A stretch of DNA of 64,000 nt from Mercurialis annua (lineage: Eukaryota; Streptophyta; Magnoliopsida; Malpighiales; Euphorbiaceae), in NCBI RefSeq assembly GCF_937616625.2, contig NC_065571.1:21327701-21391700 (forward strand), in the 5' to 3' direction. Both the position numbers and the translations under genes were made by a program. The notes under the pieces were generated by a model. That model did not search any database. It was not told the origin of the DNA and saw only the letters and a list, made by a program, of their open reading frames with translations. Shown here in pieces: positions 48,551-58,623 of the stretch; the first letter of the stretch is position 1; each line of letters opens with the position of its first letter.

Positions 48551-48719
48551 AGTCTCGAACGAGACTCAGCAAAACTGCTGAGGTCTCGTTTGAGACCGCC
48601 TGGTCTCGAACGAGACCAGGGCAGAAAATGGAGAGGTCTCGTACGAGACCAAACATAATGAGGTCTCAAAATGAGACCTGATAACCAAGAAAGGTGGTTC
48701 AACCCTCCGGTTGAACCAC
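48551..48719. promoter_or_regulatory. Palindrome cluster in solo LTR U3
   Basis: 48551-48566 AGTCTCG-AA-CGAGACT. 48580-48597 imperfect. 48599-48620 has arms CCTGGTCTCG/CGAGACCAGG around AA. 48635-48650 GGTCTCG-TA-CGAGACC. 48661-48679 AGGTCTCA...TGAGACCT. 48694-48719 GTGGTTCAAC/GTTGAACCAC, the same dyad as at 617-643 in element 1. Located 103-271 bp from the U3 end. Confidence 0.75.
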
Positions 48720-49131
48720 AAACCAAACCGGAAGCCCAAAATCACAAAAAAATAAAGTAAAACGACCAGAAAACCACCGGAAAACTTACGGAAAAAAATT
48801 TAAAAAAACACGGGATATTACAAAATAGATACAATAATTATCGCAACACAAGTTCCAGCAATGGGCATGTTAGGAAGACGATTGCTATCCCTACATGCAA
48901 AATCATAACCCTAAATACAAACTAGTAAAAACAAAGGTGTCTCAATCCCACTCAATAGATTGGTGGCGACTCCAAATCAAAACAAATAAATTAAAAAGCG
49001 AGTAGCTAACAAAGAAGTTTCGTCTCGTTCGCGCGCCTAAGCATAATCCACAAACATATAATAATTTGATTACGATTAGATTATTATTATTGTAATTCAT
49101 TCTGGATTAATTTTCGCCGGCCCGCGACAAC

Positions 49132-49150
49132 TGGCGACTCCACTAGGGAC
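49132..49150 (+). other. Primer binding site, tRNA-Arg
   Basis: TGGCGACTCCACTAGGGAC is complementary to the 3' end of a plant tRNA-Arg, apart from one base (A where I expect G). It lies two bases after the LTR end CGCGACA. tRNA-Arg priming is known from Ogre-type elements. Confidence 0.8.
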
Positions 49151-49501
49151 TGATGATATTTTATCTTGTTTGTTGAACTTTTAATTATGTTTGTATGCTT
49201 GCGTATTATTGCTATATGTTATTTTGATTGTCTACATCACATATTCATTTTCACCCATTCACTAAACGAGTCGGATTCGACCTATCACTTTGCATTAGGA
49301 TAGCTGGAGCGAGTAGCGACACCTTCATGGGAAGCCTGAAGTAGTACGTGAAAGTCTCCACCGAAACTTCTCTAGACTTCACTAAGTCAAACGAAGACTT
49401 TTATTTGCCTAGACTCGGTTAACATAAGAGCACAACGGTTTGGGACCATTCTCGACCGGCCTGTCTGCCTACCTTATAGATAGAACAACAAGTACATGAT
49501 T
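49151..49501 (+). other. Leader of the Ogre-like element
   Basis: 350 bp of untranslated leader between the primer site and the nested LTR. Contains GGATAGCTGGAGCGAG and CTGTCTGCCTACC words but no open frame of note. No Gag start can be identified. Confidence 0.5.
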
Positions 49502-49630
49502 TGTAATACCCCGTATTTTTGGTAAAAGTATATATTGGATTATTTATATTATTTTAGCCAATTAGAGCTAAAAGCAAGGGAATTCCGTGAATAAGACGAG
49601 GAATGAAGTCTAATAAATTGGATTATGTTA

Positions 49631-50014
49631 CTCCCTCCGTCCACAAAAGATAGGCTTGTTTCTATTTTGGGCGTCCCAAATTATAGGCTTGTTTCCATTT
49701 TTAGAAAGTAGTTAACTAGATAAATGTCTAAAATACCCTTAATTGAATTAGCTTTAGTCAACTAAATTAAAGTGATAATGGCTTTGATAACAACAATAAT
49801 TAATGATTTTTGATAGTTTCAATATTAAAAGTAATCTTATATATACTTTATTGGTGATTTTGAATTATTAATTAATAAAAATGCATAGAAAAGAGGAATG
49901 CATTAACTATTTAATAAGGGTATTATAGGAAGTTAGTATTATTCTAACTAAATAAACTAATTTTCTTAATATGTGTGTAAATGAAACAAGCCTATCTTTT
50001 GTGGACGGAGGGAG
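49631..50014. mobile_element. Stowaway MITE, 384 bp
   Basis: Starts CTCCCTCCGTCC and ends GGACGGAGGGAG. The terminal inverted repeats match perfectly over 32 bp (49631-49662 against 49983-50014). Flanked by TA on both sides (49629-49630 and 50015-50016), the target duplication of Tc1/mariner-type elements. The interior is AT-rich with no frame. The conserved termini are typical of plant Stowaway families. It inserted into LTR subfamily IV. Confidence 0.95.
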
Positions 50015-50938
50015 TATTATATTAAATTAATCGGAATTAAAAAAATTATATCATATCTGGATACCGAGATAGGCATGTCGAGATTTAATGAGAAATTTGG
50101 AGAAATTTCTATTAAATAAAATAAATGATTTTAAAATGGATATTTAAATAATATCTGTAAATTTTATTAATTGGATTATTTTAAGAGAATCTATAAATAT
50201 TTGAAATAGTATTTTAAAAGATGGGTTTAAGCGCGACAAATAAATTATACGGTTAAATAAAAAAATATATTAAGAAAAAGACAATAATTAATATTTTGGA
50301 TTAGTAAAAGGACCTCGTATAATTTATTGTCGTTTGAAAAAAGCTCGGCACAAAAACGACTTGGTTAATTGCTAAAATTATTAATTATGGATTATTATAT
50401 TAGAAATAGTTAAGAATGAGAGTTTAATTAGTTTGGGTTAGATAAGGAGATTAAATCAAATGAGCCCATTAAACTTAAAAAGCCCACATTATTATCAATT
50501 CATCATCATCAACACCCATCATTCTTCTCCAACTTAATATTCACGGTGAGAGTGAAGACTTCCCAAATTGGTTTTCCATTCAAGCAATTCCATCAAGTAT
50601 AAGAGCTACCTATTCTTTATAATCACCTTGGAGGTAAATTTGGAGGTTAGTAACTTCAATTTCATGGCTGAAATTAGGGAATTAAAGTTAGGGTTCTTAT
50701 GGATTTTGAAAACAAAATTATGTTAAAGATTTTACCTTCAATCCCTATGTCTTTTATGATGGTTTCACATGGAAATTTTGAAGTCATTAGTGATAATGAT
50801 TTGGGTGAAAGTTTAATCAAATTTCTTGAGAAACAATTTAAGAACGAGAGCTGTAAATTTATGGTTGTTCTAAAGGCGTTTTAGAATGAGTAGTGACCGG
50901 AACAATCAGACCACAACGGCCTAATCATCGCTGTCGTG

Positions 50939-51069
50939 GAGCAGCGAGCTGCTCTAAGAGAAGCCCTCTTCTCTACGACCAGAGGACGGCGTGCTCGCTG
51001 AGCAAGCTGCCGCTTGCTCAAAGAGCAGGTCGCTGCTGCTCGTCGAGTAGCGAGAGTTTTGCTCGACGA
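50939..51069. promoter_or_regulatory. GC-rich dyad cluster in LTR subfamily IV
   Basis: Overlapping inverted repeats in an otherwise AT-rich LTR. 50939-50954 GAGCAGC-GA-GCTGCTC. 50957-50974 AGAGAAG/CTTCTCT around CCCT. 50992-51004 TGCTC-GCT-GAGCA. 50999-51020 TGAGCAAGC/GCTTGCTCA around TGCC. 51040-51069 TCGTCGAG/CTCGACGA. The first has the same 7-2-7 design as the CTCG/CGAG palindromes of the other LTRs but a different sequence. A plus frame across it (50893-51084) is probably meaningless. Confidence 0.65.
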
Positions 51070-52351
51070 TCAGCCCACATTTAGGGGGCTATCCGGACGT
51101 TTTTTTTATGTAAATAGAGTTAATCTTAGATTTTAAATTAATGTTAGTAAAGATACAAGTTAAGGTTAACAAGTACTAGAAAAGGGTTAAGTGATGTTTG
51201 GTTTAAAGCAAACCAATGATCTTAAATTAAGAGTTGATGATTAAGAAATGTATGAATTGAAATTCAAGTTTAAATACTTGAATATGGGTTTCTAAGTTTG
51301 GTTAATTGAGTGAATTGTTAAATAATAAGTTGAGTTAATTAAGTTCATAACGGTTTTAGTAAGGCATTAGTTGTTAAGAAGTCAAAGTAGCCAAGTATTA
51401 AAACGCTAAACATATAAATGTGCTTTGAGAAAGAAAGTGTATAAGAAAGGATTTAGTATCGAAGTCAAGTTCGAATACTTGAATCAAATTCTAAAAGTGC
51501 CAAAATGTGCTAGTTATGGGTAAAAAATTTAATACGACGTTATGTTTCTATTTATAGATCCTAAGAATCGTTAGCCGGACAAAATAGAGGATTTTGGCGA
51601 TTAAGCGACATGTCGTTTCTTTATTTTGCTTTGGTATTTTTGGATTAAGCGATCGAGGTGAGTTCGCGGTTTACTTTCGTGTATTATTATTTTTTATATA
51701 TAAAAGTAGATACATGTGCTTGATTAAATATTTTAGTTTAAACTAATATGTTCATTTATAGAACTATTATTAATATTGTTAGAACTTCATTAAAAATATT
51801 TCAAATAACAAACTTATGTTTTTATTAAGAAGCCATTTTATGTTATAAATGACTAAAATTTGATATGTTTGATAAAAAATGGCATAAGATGAATTTGAGA
51901 CATTTTGAAAATGGTAAGTATTATATTTTGGTGTTAATGTGATTTATAATTGGTGATGATTGGATTGTGAAATCGCCCTTGAAATAGTATCGGTTAACTA
52001 AAGGAGCATGTATTATTATTCAATTAATGCTCTTTATTTTTATGCCTTAAAGTATGTATATTGGCATAAAGAATTTGAGAAGTTAGTTAAAGTAATTATT
52101 ATTTTCTAACTTCGCTATGCATACGTTTATTATACGAATTTATAAATCGTTTGTTGTGCGGAATTATTATTTAAACCCAATAAGTGATCCGGGGGAAACG
52201 AGCTACCTATTGGGCGTCAATAGGCTGTGTGATCACCAGTGTCAACTTGAGTCTAGACGTCTGTGTTGCGTGATTACGAATATGATGATGATAAATTGTG
52301 AATACCGATTGATTAATGGAAAAAGGCGGATAAAAGAAATGTGATAGACAC

Positions 52352-52520
52352 GAGGTAACTCGTTGGAACTATCTCGGGACCTGTGTCTAGTGGGTAACTC
52401 GGTCGAACTATCTCGGGACCCACAACTTGGGATTAAGTAGTGGCATGAGTAACTCGGTTGAATTATCTCGGGACTATGCCACGTGGTAGTGGGTAACTCG
52501 GTCGAACTATCTCGGGACCC
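52352..52520 (+). repeat. Fourfold TAACTCGG...CTCGGGAC motif, LTR subfamily IV
   Basis: Four copies of GGTAACTCGNTGGAACTATC-like sequence ending CTCGGGAC, separated by variable spacers. They match the two- and threefold motif of the other LTRs. The spacers differ, but the motif is kept. Confidence 0.65.
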
Positions 52521-53160
52521 GGCCACTTGGACGATATGATCAAAAAATAGTTATTGTCGATTATGTCCAATAAGTCCATAGCACTTGGGTTTAGGGTTTC
52601 GAACGGATCCGATATTGGAAATTATTAATTTACAATATCAATTGTTTATGTTTACTTATTTGTTTATTATCGAAATATGTTTGAATAATAATTTTGTTGT
52701 TTAAATATATAATGAAGTATGTTTTATGGAGAATGCGGCCTTATTTAATTATAATACTGTTAGTAAGTTGTGAACTCACTCAACGTTGTCTGACCCTCCA
52801 ACAGTGTTTTCTTTCAGGATTAATATATGATGATGTGGTCGAGCTTCCATCTGTTGTTCCGGAAGTCTCAGTTATGGGGAGTCCTATTCTCTTTAGAGCT
52901 GCAGTAGTTATGATAATAGACCTAACCGATAGCAAATGATTTATGCTTATTTTACACCTTGTACTAGCAATGTATTTTCGAGAAGTGAATTATACAGGAA
53001 TTTAATATATGGTTATTTGGTATGTTATACAGGGTGGTTTGTGTGTTTTTAACAGGTGTGGTTTATTAAGTTTACAGACGTTATATTGCCGATTTTTTCG
53101 AAAATGGTTTTACTAAGTATTATAACGATTTTGAGACGCGAAAATTTTTTAGGTAAATTT

Positions 53161-53555
53161 AGGCTTGCTAAGGGATGATGAAGATGAATAATTTTCTGAG
53201 AATAATGATGAAGAATATGACGGCCAGAGTTTGAGAGTTGATGAGAAATAAATTAGGGCTTGAAACGTGATTAAAATATGAAGCCTATAATAAAGGAATA
53301 AGCAAAAAAAACGTACAGCACGTTGCTGTAATTGAGAAGAAACAAGAGCATTGAACTTATATAGGCCAAATGAATTACTTGAGCCAAAAGAAATAAATTA
53401 AAAGAAGCTAAAGGATGCATGAGCTTGCATGGCTTTCATGGGCCAAAGAATTCAACCAAAACGAATGCGAATCGAACCACGAACTAATTAACGAACGACT
53501 CAAATAATTACCAAAATCTCGACGGAAAAAGCCTAAATTTTTTACGGGATATTAC
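53161..53555 (-). repeat. Inverted LTR head (Tekay superfamily)
   Basis: In plus orientation it ends TTTACGGGATATTACA, the reverse of an LTR start. On the minus strand it reads TGTAATATCCCG, then TTAGTTCGTGGTTCGATTCG like element 1, a TATA box (CTATATAAG, 53356-53364 reversed) and AGCCCTAATTT. It has no CTCG/CGAG palindromes. It joins LTR subfamily IV at about 53160 and the 60-bp repeats at 53556. Confidence 0.7.
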
Positions 53556-54300
53556 ATCGATCCTGGCCGATCCTGGTCATTTACTTTTCTTGCTGCTAGA
53601 TCGAACCCATTCTGGGTCGAGTCAGGTCATTTACTTTTCTTGATGTTAAATCGAACCCATTCTGGGTCGAGTCTAGTCGAGCCAGGTCATTTACCTTTCT
53701 TGCTGTTAAATCGAACCCATTTTGGGTTGAGCCTGGTCGAGCCAGGTCATTTACTTTTCTTGATGTTAAATCGAACCCATTCTGGGTCGAGCCTGGTCGA
53801 GCCAGGTCATTTACCTTTCTTGTTGTTAAATCGAGCCCATTTTGGGTAGAGCCTGGTCGAGCCAGGTCATTTACCTTTTTTGTTGTTAAATCAAACCCAT
53901 TTTGGGTCGAGCCTGGTCAATCCAGGTCATTTACTTTTCTTGCTGTTAAATCGAAGTCATTCTAGGTCGAGTCTAGACGAGTCAGGTCATTTACTTTTCT
54001 TGATGTTAAATCGAACCCATTCTTGGTCGAGCATGGTCGAGCCAGGCCATTTACCTTTCTTGCTGTTAAATCGAACCCATTTTGGGTTGATCCTGGTTGA
54101 ACCAGGTCATTTACTTTTCTTATTGTTAAATCGAACTCATTATGGGTCAAGTCTGGTCGAGTCAGGCCATTTTATTTTTTTACTGTTAAACTAAACTCAT
54201 TTTTAAGTCAAACCTAGTAAAGCTAGGTCACTTATCTTATTTGTCGTTAAATCAAACTCATTAACGGTCAAGCCTAGTCCAACTAGGTCGTTCATTTTTG
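53556..54300. repeat. 60-bp tandem repeats before the 3' LTR
   Basis: About twelve units. A unit reads GGTCATTTACTTTTCTTG, then NTGTTAAATCGAACCCATT, then TGGGTCGAGCCTGGTCGAGC. The first unit is shorter, and the last three are more diverged. The period is exactly 60 in the middle, so one frame stays open and gives a 20-residue peptide repeat, probably without meaning. Repeats in this position are a known Ogre feature. Confidence 0.88.
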
Positions 54301-54434
54301 CATCATGAAAATGAATAAATATTTGATCTAGCATGATCAACTCGTGCTACCTACTCCAAAATGATTTTATATCAAATGCTCGTCCAAAATTGCTATCTTT
54401 TAATTTTGCATACCTTTTCAAGTAAAGGATATGC

Positions 54435-54447
54435 AAAAGGGGGCAGC
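54435..54447 (+). other. Polypurine tract, Ogre-like element
   Basis: AAAAGGGGGCAGC directly before the TG of the 3' LTR. Position and composition fit plus-strand priming, although the C residues are unusual. Confidence 0.75.
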
Positions 54448-56674
54448 TGTCGATACCAAATTTTGTCCGGACAAATATAAAATTGAATAAATTAAGATTG
54501 TTAGTATTTTGGTGCATTATAACCATTTATGACATTTAAGTATATATTAAAAAGTCAACACACCTAATACTAATTAGTATCGACTTTCAAGAACCAAATT
54601 GAACCTTTTGGTATTTTTCATTTGGTTTATCAATTTCATTTTAGCAACATATTCTATCCATATTTCTTCCCGTTTAAAAAAGTCACGTGATTAATAAGAT
54701 TTAAATGAGAATTTGAAGTGAATTATTAAATAAAAACATAAATAATAAATCTACTAATAATGAAAACACATTACACAACAAATTAATATTTTAAGAAAAT
54801 AATAAACAAAATAAAATGATTAATTATTCATATAATAAATTCATTTGCTAAAAAATATATTATGCTGGCTCGGATGAGCCAATTTTCTTAATCTCTATTT
54901 TACCAATGAAGGCCCGGATGGGCCTATTTCCTTTGCTTTGCAGTTCAAGCTTTTCTATCATGTTGGCCTTTTCTTCACTCCTTCTATTACAAGTGAAGTA
55001 GGCAGGTGCATGCACCTAAATAACCAATGAAATAATCAGAGTTAAAAATACATTGTGCAACTACGGTAACCTCCTGCACAACCAATCAAATTTCAGCTAC
55101 TCCCTCAATAAAAGGAGGAGCAACCAATAACAAAAGACACGCTTAAAAAAGAGTAGGAATACTGATGGAAAAAAAAATCAGAAGAGGGGGAAAAATATAG
55201 GAAAATACATATGGGAATAGGGGAAGTTACAAGCAGAAAGGGTAGAAAAATAAAAATAGAATAATTATTCTGAAAATAGTAAGCGTACTACTTAGATAGC
55301 AGAAACAATCGAGACAAATACAAAAAGAGAGTGGAGAGAAATGTTGGAGTGTAGACAGAAGAGAAATACATAAACAGATAGAATATCAGAGTATATGCAC
55401 ACCATAATAAGTATTATATTATCTATAAAATACCAAAGATAGAAGCAAGATTAAACGGCAAGGGTATATTTTTGTTTATCGCTTCATAACTGCTATTTTC
55501 ATTCCAATCTTATTTCTATTTGCACGTTTCTATTTTTATCATAATGTCTTGTATCTTTCTCTATTAAAATGTATCGTTTATGTTCAGTTACACTTTAATA
55601 TTTATGTTCTGTTAATCTATTTTTTTAAATGCTAAAAGTGGTAGAGGTGAGAGGATACCCATCTCTGTTCATAACATTATGAAACTAGCAATTAGGCATA
55701 CCTGACATATCTAAGTACCCTTCTTCTCCTAATCCTCAGTTCACTTCCTTTAAGGGTATATGTGAATTTCCATTCCTTTGTCAGCGGTTTGGCGACATAT
55801 TGACATCGATTAGTTAAACCACAATCTCAAAATCGCATCGCATCGAGATACACTTCAAAAATCACTCAAATACAAAAGACCTAGATATTAACTATCTAGT
55901 AAAAATAGTAAGAACGCCCAAATATTAAGTCTTCAATTAAAATCATATTGGAAAATAGTCTTAGAACAAATATCAAAAAGTTACTGAAAATACCTCTGTT
56001 TTTTTTTTTTTGCAAAACTCCATTGTTTTGATCGAACCCAAAAGGAGCCCTCCACTAGATTCAAGCCAAAGTCGAAATGCCTAATCAAAATTTAGTCCCG
56101 TCATTTAAGCCACCGTCCACTTTTGTTGTTTTGGCTTAGCTTAATTAAGCTAGTACATATCGAAAATCAAAATCGGCAGAAAAGGGGATAAACTGACAGT
56201 ACGAAATAAACAAAATCAAAGAATATAACTTACTCATAACCCGCTTGAGAACCATCGATTCGGTAGCGAAGAAACTCAAATTTGTTTTCATTTGTTTACC
56301 TAGAAAATAAATAGTAACATATGTGAATTGTGAAACATGCTAGAAAAAGGTAGTGAAGGAATCAAAAGAAAAGAGAAATGGGAGATGGAGATGGTGCAGT
56401 GCGAGAGGAAGAGAAAATAGAAATGTAAATTAGGTTAATTGATTTAGGATTGTTAAGTTTATGCAAGGCCATGTGGGCTTTTGGTCATCTTCAAGGCCTT
56501 GGATTTTAAACCATAAGAATGTCATTTTATTAAGGAATTTGGGCTTCGCATTTAATAATAACCCATAAATTGCTATCCGAGTAAACTTAATCGGGGATTC
56601 CCGATTCAAATTCTAATTAATATTTAATATATATAACAACAATAATAAAATAACTCACAACAATAATAATAATA
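54448..56674 (+). repeat. 3' LTR of the Ogre-like element, left part
   Basis: Begins TGTCGATACCAAATTTTG and follows 42759-44530 with moderate divergence. It has an extra ~460 bp at about 55827-56285. Cut at 56674 by a minus-strand LTR; preceding bases are TAATA. The right remainder, with the LTR end, is not seen in this window. Divergence from the 5' LTR is clearly greater than between the LTRs of element 2, so this insertion is older. Confidence 0.78.
55827..56285. other. Extra segment in the 3' LTR, absent from the 5' LTR
   Basis: At the equivalent place (about 44132) the 5' LTR reads CAATCTCAGATTAATTTTCA with nothing between. Here about 460 bp intervene, starting AAATCGCATCGCATCGAG and ending near AAACTCAAATTTG. 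I see no terminal inverted repeat or clear target duplication, so a deletion in the 5' LTR is equally possible. No gene. Confidence 0.6.
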
Positions 56675-58623
56675 TGTCACGACCCAATTTAAAGGATCGC
56701 GACCGGCTCTAGGGTATGGGTATGGTCGTACCAAAATCCGTAGCAAGCCTCGCAGATAACATACAATCAGAATAAACCTGCAAGAAAACCGCTGCTCGGG
56801 GGCAACCGAGACTCCAACCTAAGTCTGGCAGTTTATATAACAACATATTCACAACTTAATTATCTGAAACGCTCGACTAAAACCCGAGACTTAACAACAT
56901 GCCTTACATAAATCAAATCCAATGTATACATGCCAACATCAATATAGAAATAGTCGGACCACTCCGATAAAGCAATGTATGAAATAAACATAAACAACTA
57001 ACTAATTCTACTGCGGTCTAAGAGTAAAAGAAGTTGACTAGTTTTATTAAAATAAATGAACCTTCGAGGAAAGCAAGAAATCGAAGATCGACCAACACTC
57101 TCAAATCATAAGCCTGGAAAAATTGGGAAAACAACGGGGTCAGATATACTGAAATGAGTTCATAATGCTATTTACATTTATTAAATTTAAAACCCTTAAA
57201 ACAAATCCTTTTATACTAATATACATAATTATGGAAATAACAGTATTGAAATTACCCCAGCGTAAGTATGACGTATCATATGAAACCCAGAGTGGACGGG
57301 AACAAATCTCTCATCATATACCAGCGTAAGCAAGACATTAGTTTGCCGATCCCAGAGTACTTTCCGGTGCACACAGTCTCGATACAAGCCTATCGAGTAG
57401 CTCGTTCCAATCCAGATCCATAATCGTTTAAAACATTTCGAAAACAATTTATATACTAAAATATTTGTGGTACTTAATAAAGCGGTAAATAACACTACAA
57501 ACTCACTGCTTGCTTATCCATGTGAATCTTGGCAAACTGCTAACCCTGCGTAGACTTTGAAGCACGAGCAGTCGACGGGTCTAAAATAATTGTATAAGTT
57601 AAAATCCGATCAACTCCTAACTCTAAGATTACTAGAAACCACATAGGACTAGCATCTTAACAAACAACCCACGCATAACCAAAGTAATCCATTCAAATAA
57701 AATATCAAATTAGGCAAGTTAAGTTTAGGTGAGTTCTTATCTTTGAAAACAAAATCAAACCAAAGAGTTTTCCTAAAGTGGCGTGTTAGCCTTAACTGCA
57801 GTATGCCTCAACACAACATGTCGGGCAATGCAAGTCTAACCCGACCCAACTATAAACCAAAGTTTAAATCCATCCTTAAATAAAGCCAAATTCATTTAGA
57901 TAAGAACTCATACCCTAACTTAATAATGCCAAAATCATATAAAGCAACAAAGCCAAATAAACTTGCCAACTCTTGGCAAGTAGCAACCAAGGTACACTTA
58001 AATATATTACCTTATATGGAATCCATAAGATTCAAATATCTTTCAAGTATCGACTTGAAACTAAAATAGCTTAGCTTATATACTGAATACCCAAGTGGTT
58101 ACCAAACAACCTAAGGTAACTAACATCTTTTATACTCAAACAATTTCCAGCCACATGTAAGTATTCTTAAAACAACGATTTATTCCAATTAAAACCACCT
58201 TTAACATATAATCGAGTTTTAGCAAATTATCTTCAATCAGCCAAAGTAGGAATTTTCCATTAACAATCTTTTAATCTTTAAACAACATTTTAAGCTTTTA
58301 GTTTATAGTTCAAAATAGAATTCAATCCCACAACTTAACCCAAATGATACATTATTTCATTTAAACGATTCCTCCAAATCACCTAATGTATTGTTAAACA
58401 TCTAAAAACCTATGATTCATTTACTTTAAAATTTCCAGATTTTTAATAAAGGCTAAATACAGAAATATAAGTTCAAAACTCCAATAAGTTGATTAACAAA
58501 TAAAATGCATCAACTCAACTAAATCACCCAAGGTATAAACAACATAAAAAAGTCAAATACGATATCAATTAACAATTTCCAGATTTTATATTGCAAATAA
58601 AACAGAAAAGAATAAGCCAAACA
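56675..58623 (-). mobile_element. LTR subfamily II, minus strand, truncated
   Basis: Starts TGTCACGACCC (an LTR 3' end in minus orientation). It follows the solo LTR at 13198 through the CCAGCGTAAG...CCCAGAGTGGACGGGAAC block (57256-57330), the GGTGCACACAGTCTCGATAC block and the TAGGACTAGCA block. It stops at 58623 where the LTR of element 3 begins. The U3 end is missing here and may continue beyond element 3, outside the window, if that element inserted into this LTR. Confidence 0.78.

Larger units (their letters stand above)
45854..48822 (-). mobile_element. Solo LTR, subfamily I, in the Ogre-like 5' LTR
   Basis: 2969 bp with perfect 5-bp flanking copies AAATA (45849-45853 and 48823-48827). 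Ends: TGTCACGGCCC at the left, GGGATATTACA at the right. The empty site is at about 16552-16570 in copy A (TTGAATATATAAAATAA). The CTCGG motif is at 46440-46560 (three copies), as in element 2, but the U3 part differs and a CACTA MITE sits at 47583. No internal region is present, so this is a recombination remnant. Confidence 0.93.
42759..49129 (+). repeat. 5' LTR of the Ogre-like element
   Basis: Begins TGTATTGATACCCAATTTTG right after satellite and ends CCCGCGACA. About 3397 bp once the solo LTR at 45854-48822 and its 5-bp target copy are removed. Contains TATA-type promoter sequence at 43418, the GAACTACG module three times (44682-45468), and A/T triplet runs. The right part is shared with copy A (11870-16827), and the left part with the 3' LTR at 54448. 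Confidence 0.8.
49502..53160 (+). mobile_element. LTR fragment, subfamily IV, nested in the Ogre-like element
   Basis: Begins TGTAATACCCCG, the head of this LTR superfamily. It later has the conserved series found in other LTRs: AACCCAATAAGTGATCCGGG, four diverged TAACTCGGTCGAACT...CTCGGGAC motifs (52352-52520), a GTCTGACCCTCCAACAG block and CTGCAGTAGTTATG. The standard LTR 3' end (GGTCGTGACA) is missing. It carries a Stowaway MITE (49631-50014) and a GC-rich dyad cluster (50939-51069). No coding sequence; small frames at 50699-50884 and 52694-52939 look fortuitous. Confidence 0.65.
42759..56674 (+). mobile_element. Ogre/Tat-like LTR retrotransposon without coding region (visible part)
   Basis: 5' LTR 42759-49129, primer site 49132-49150 (tRNA-Arg), leader to 49501, nested LTR mosaic 49502-53555, 60-bp tandem repeats 53556-54300, polypurine tract 54435-54447, 3' LTR from 54448, broken by other LTRs from 56675. 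The Ogre/Tat call rests on the tRNA-Arg primer, the long LTR (about 3.4 kb without the insertion) and tandem repeats before the 3' LTR. No Gag, RT or integrase sequence is left: without the nested mosaic the internal region is only about 1.3 kb. It is a deleted or non-autonomous derivative. The right end and target duplication are not visible. Confidence 0.72.

Noticed and set aside
52117..52939. Frames of 75-94 codons around the fourfold CTCGG motif
   Set aside because: Located in LTR subfamily IV with no homology to element proteins; the minus frame is a translation of the repeated motif.
53560..54300. Regular repeats that might suggest a CRISPR array
   Set aside because: Units are contiguous without unique spacers, diverge gradually and lie in a plant retrotransposon; the satellite was rejected for the same reason.
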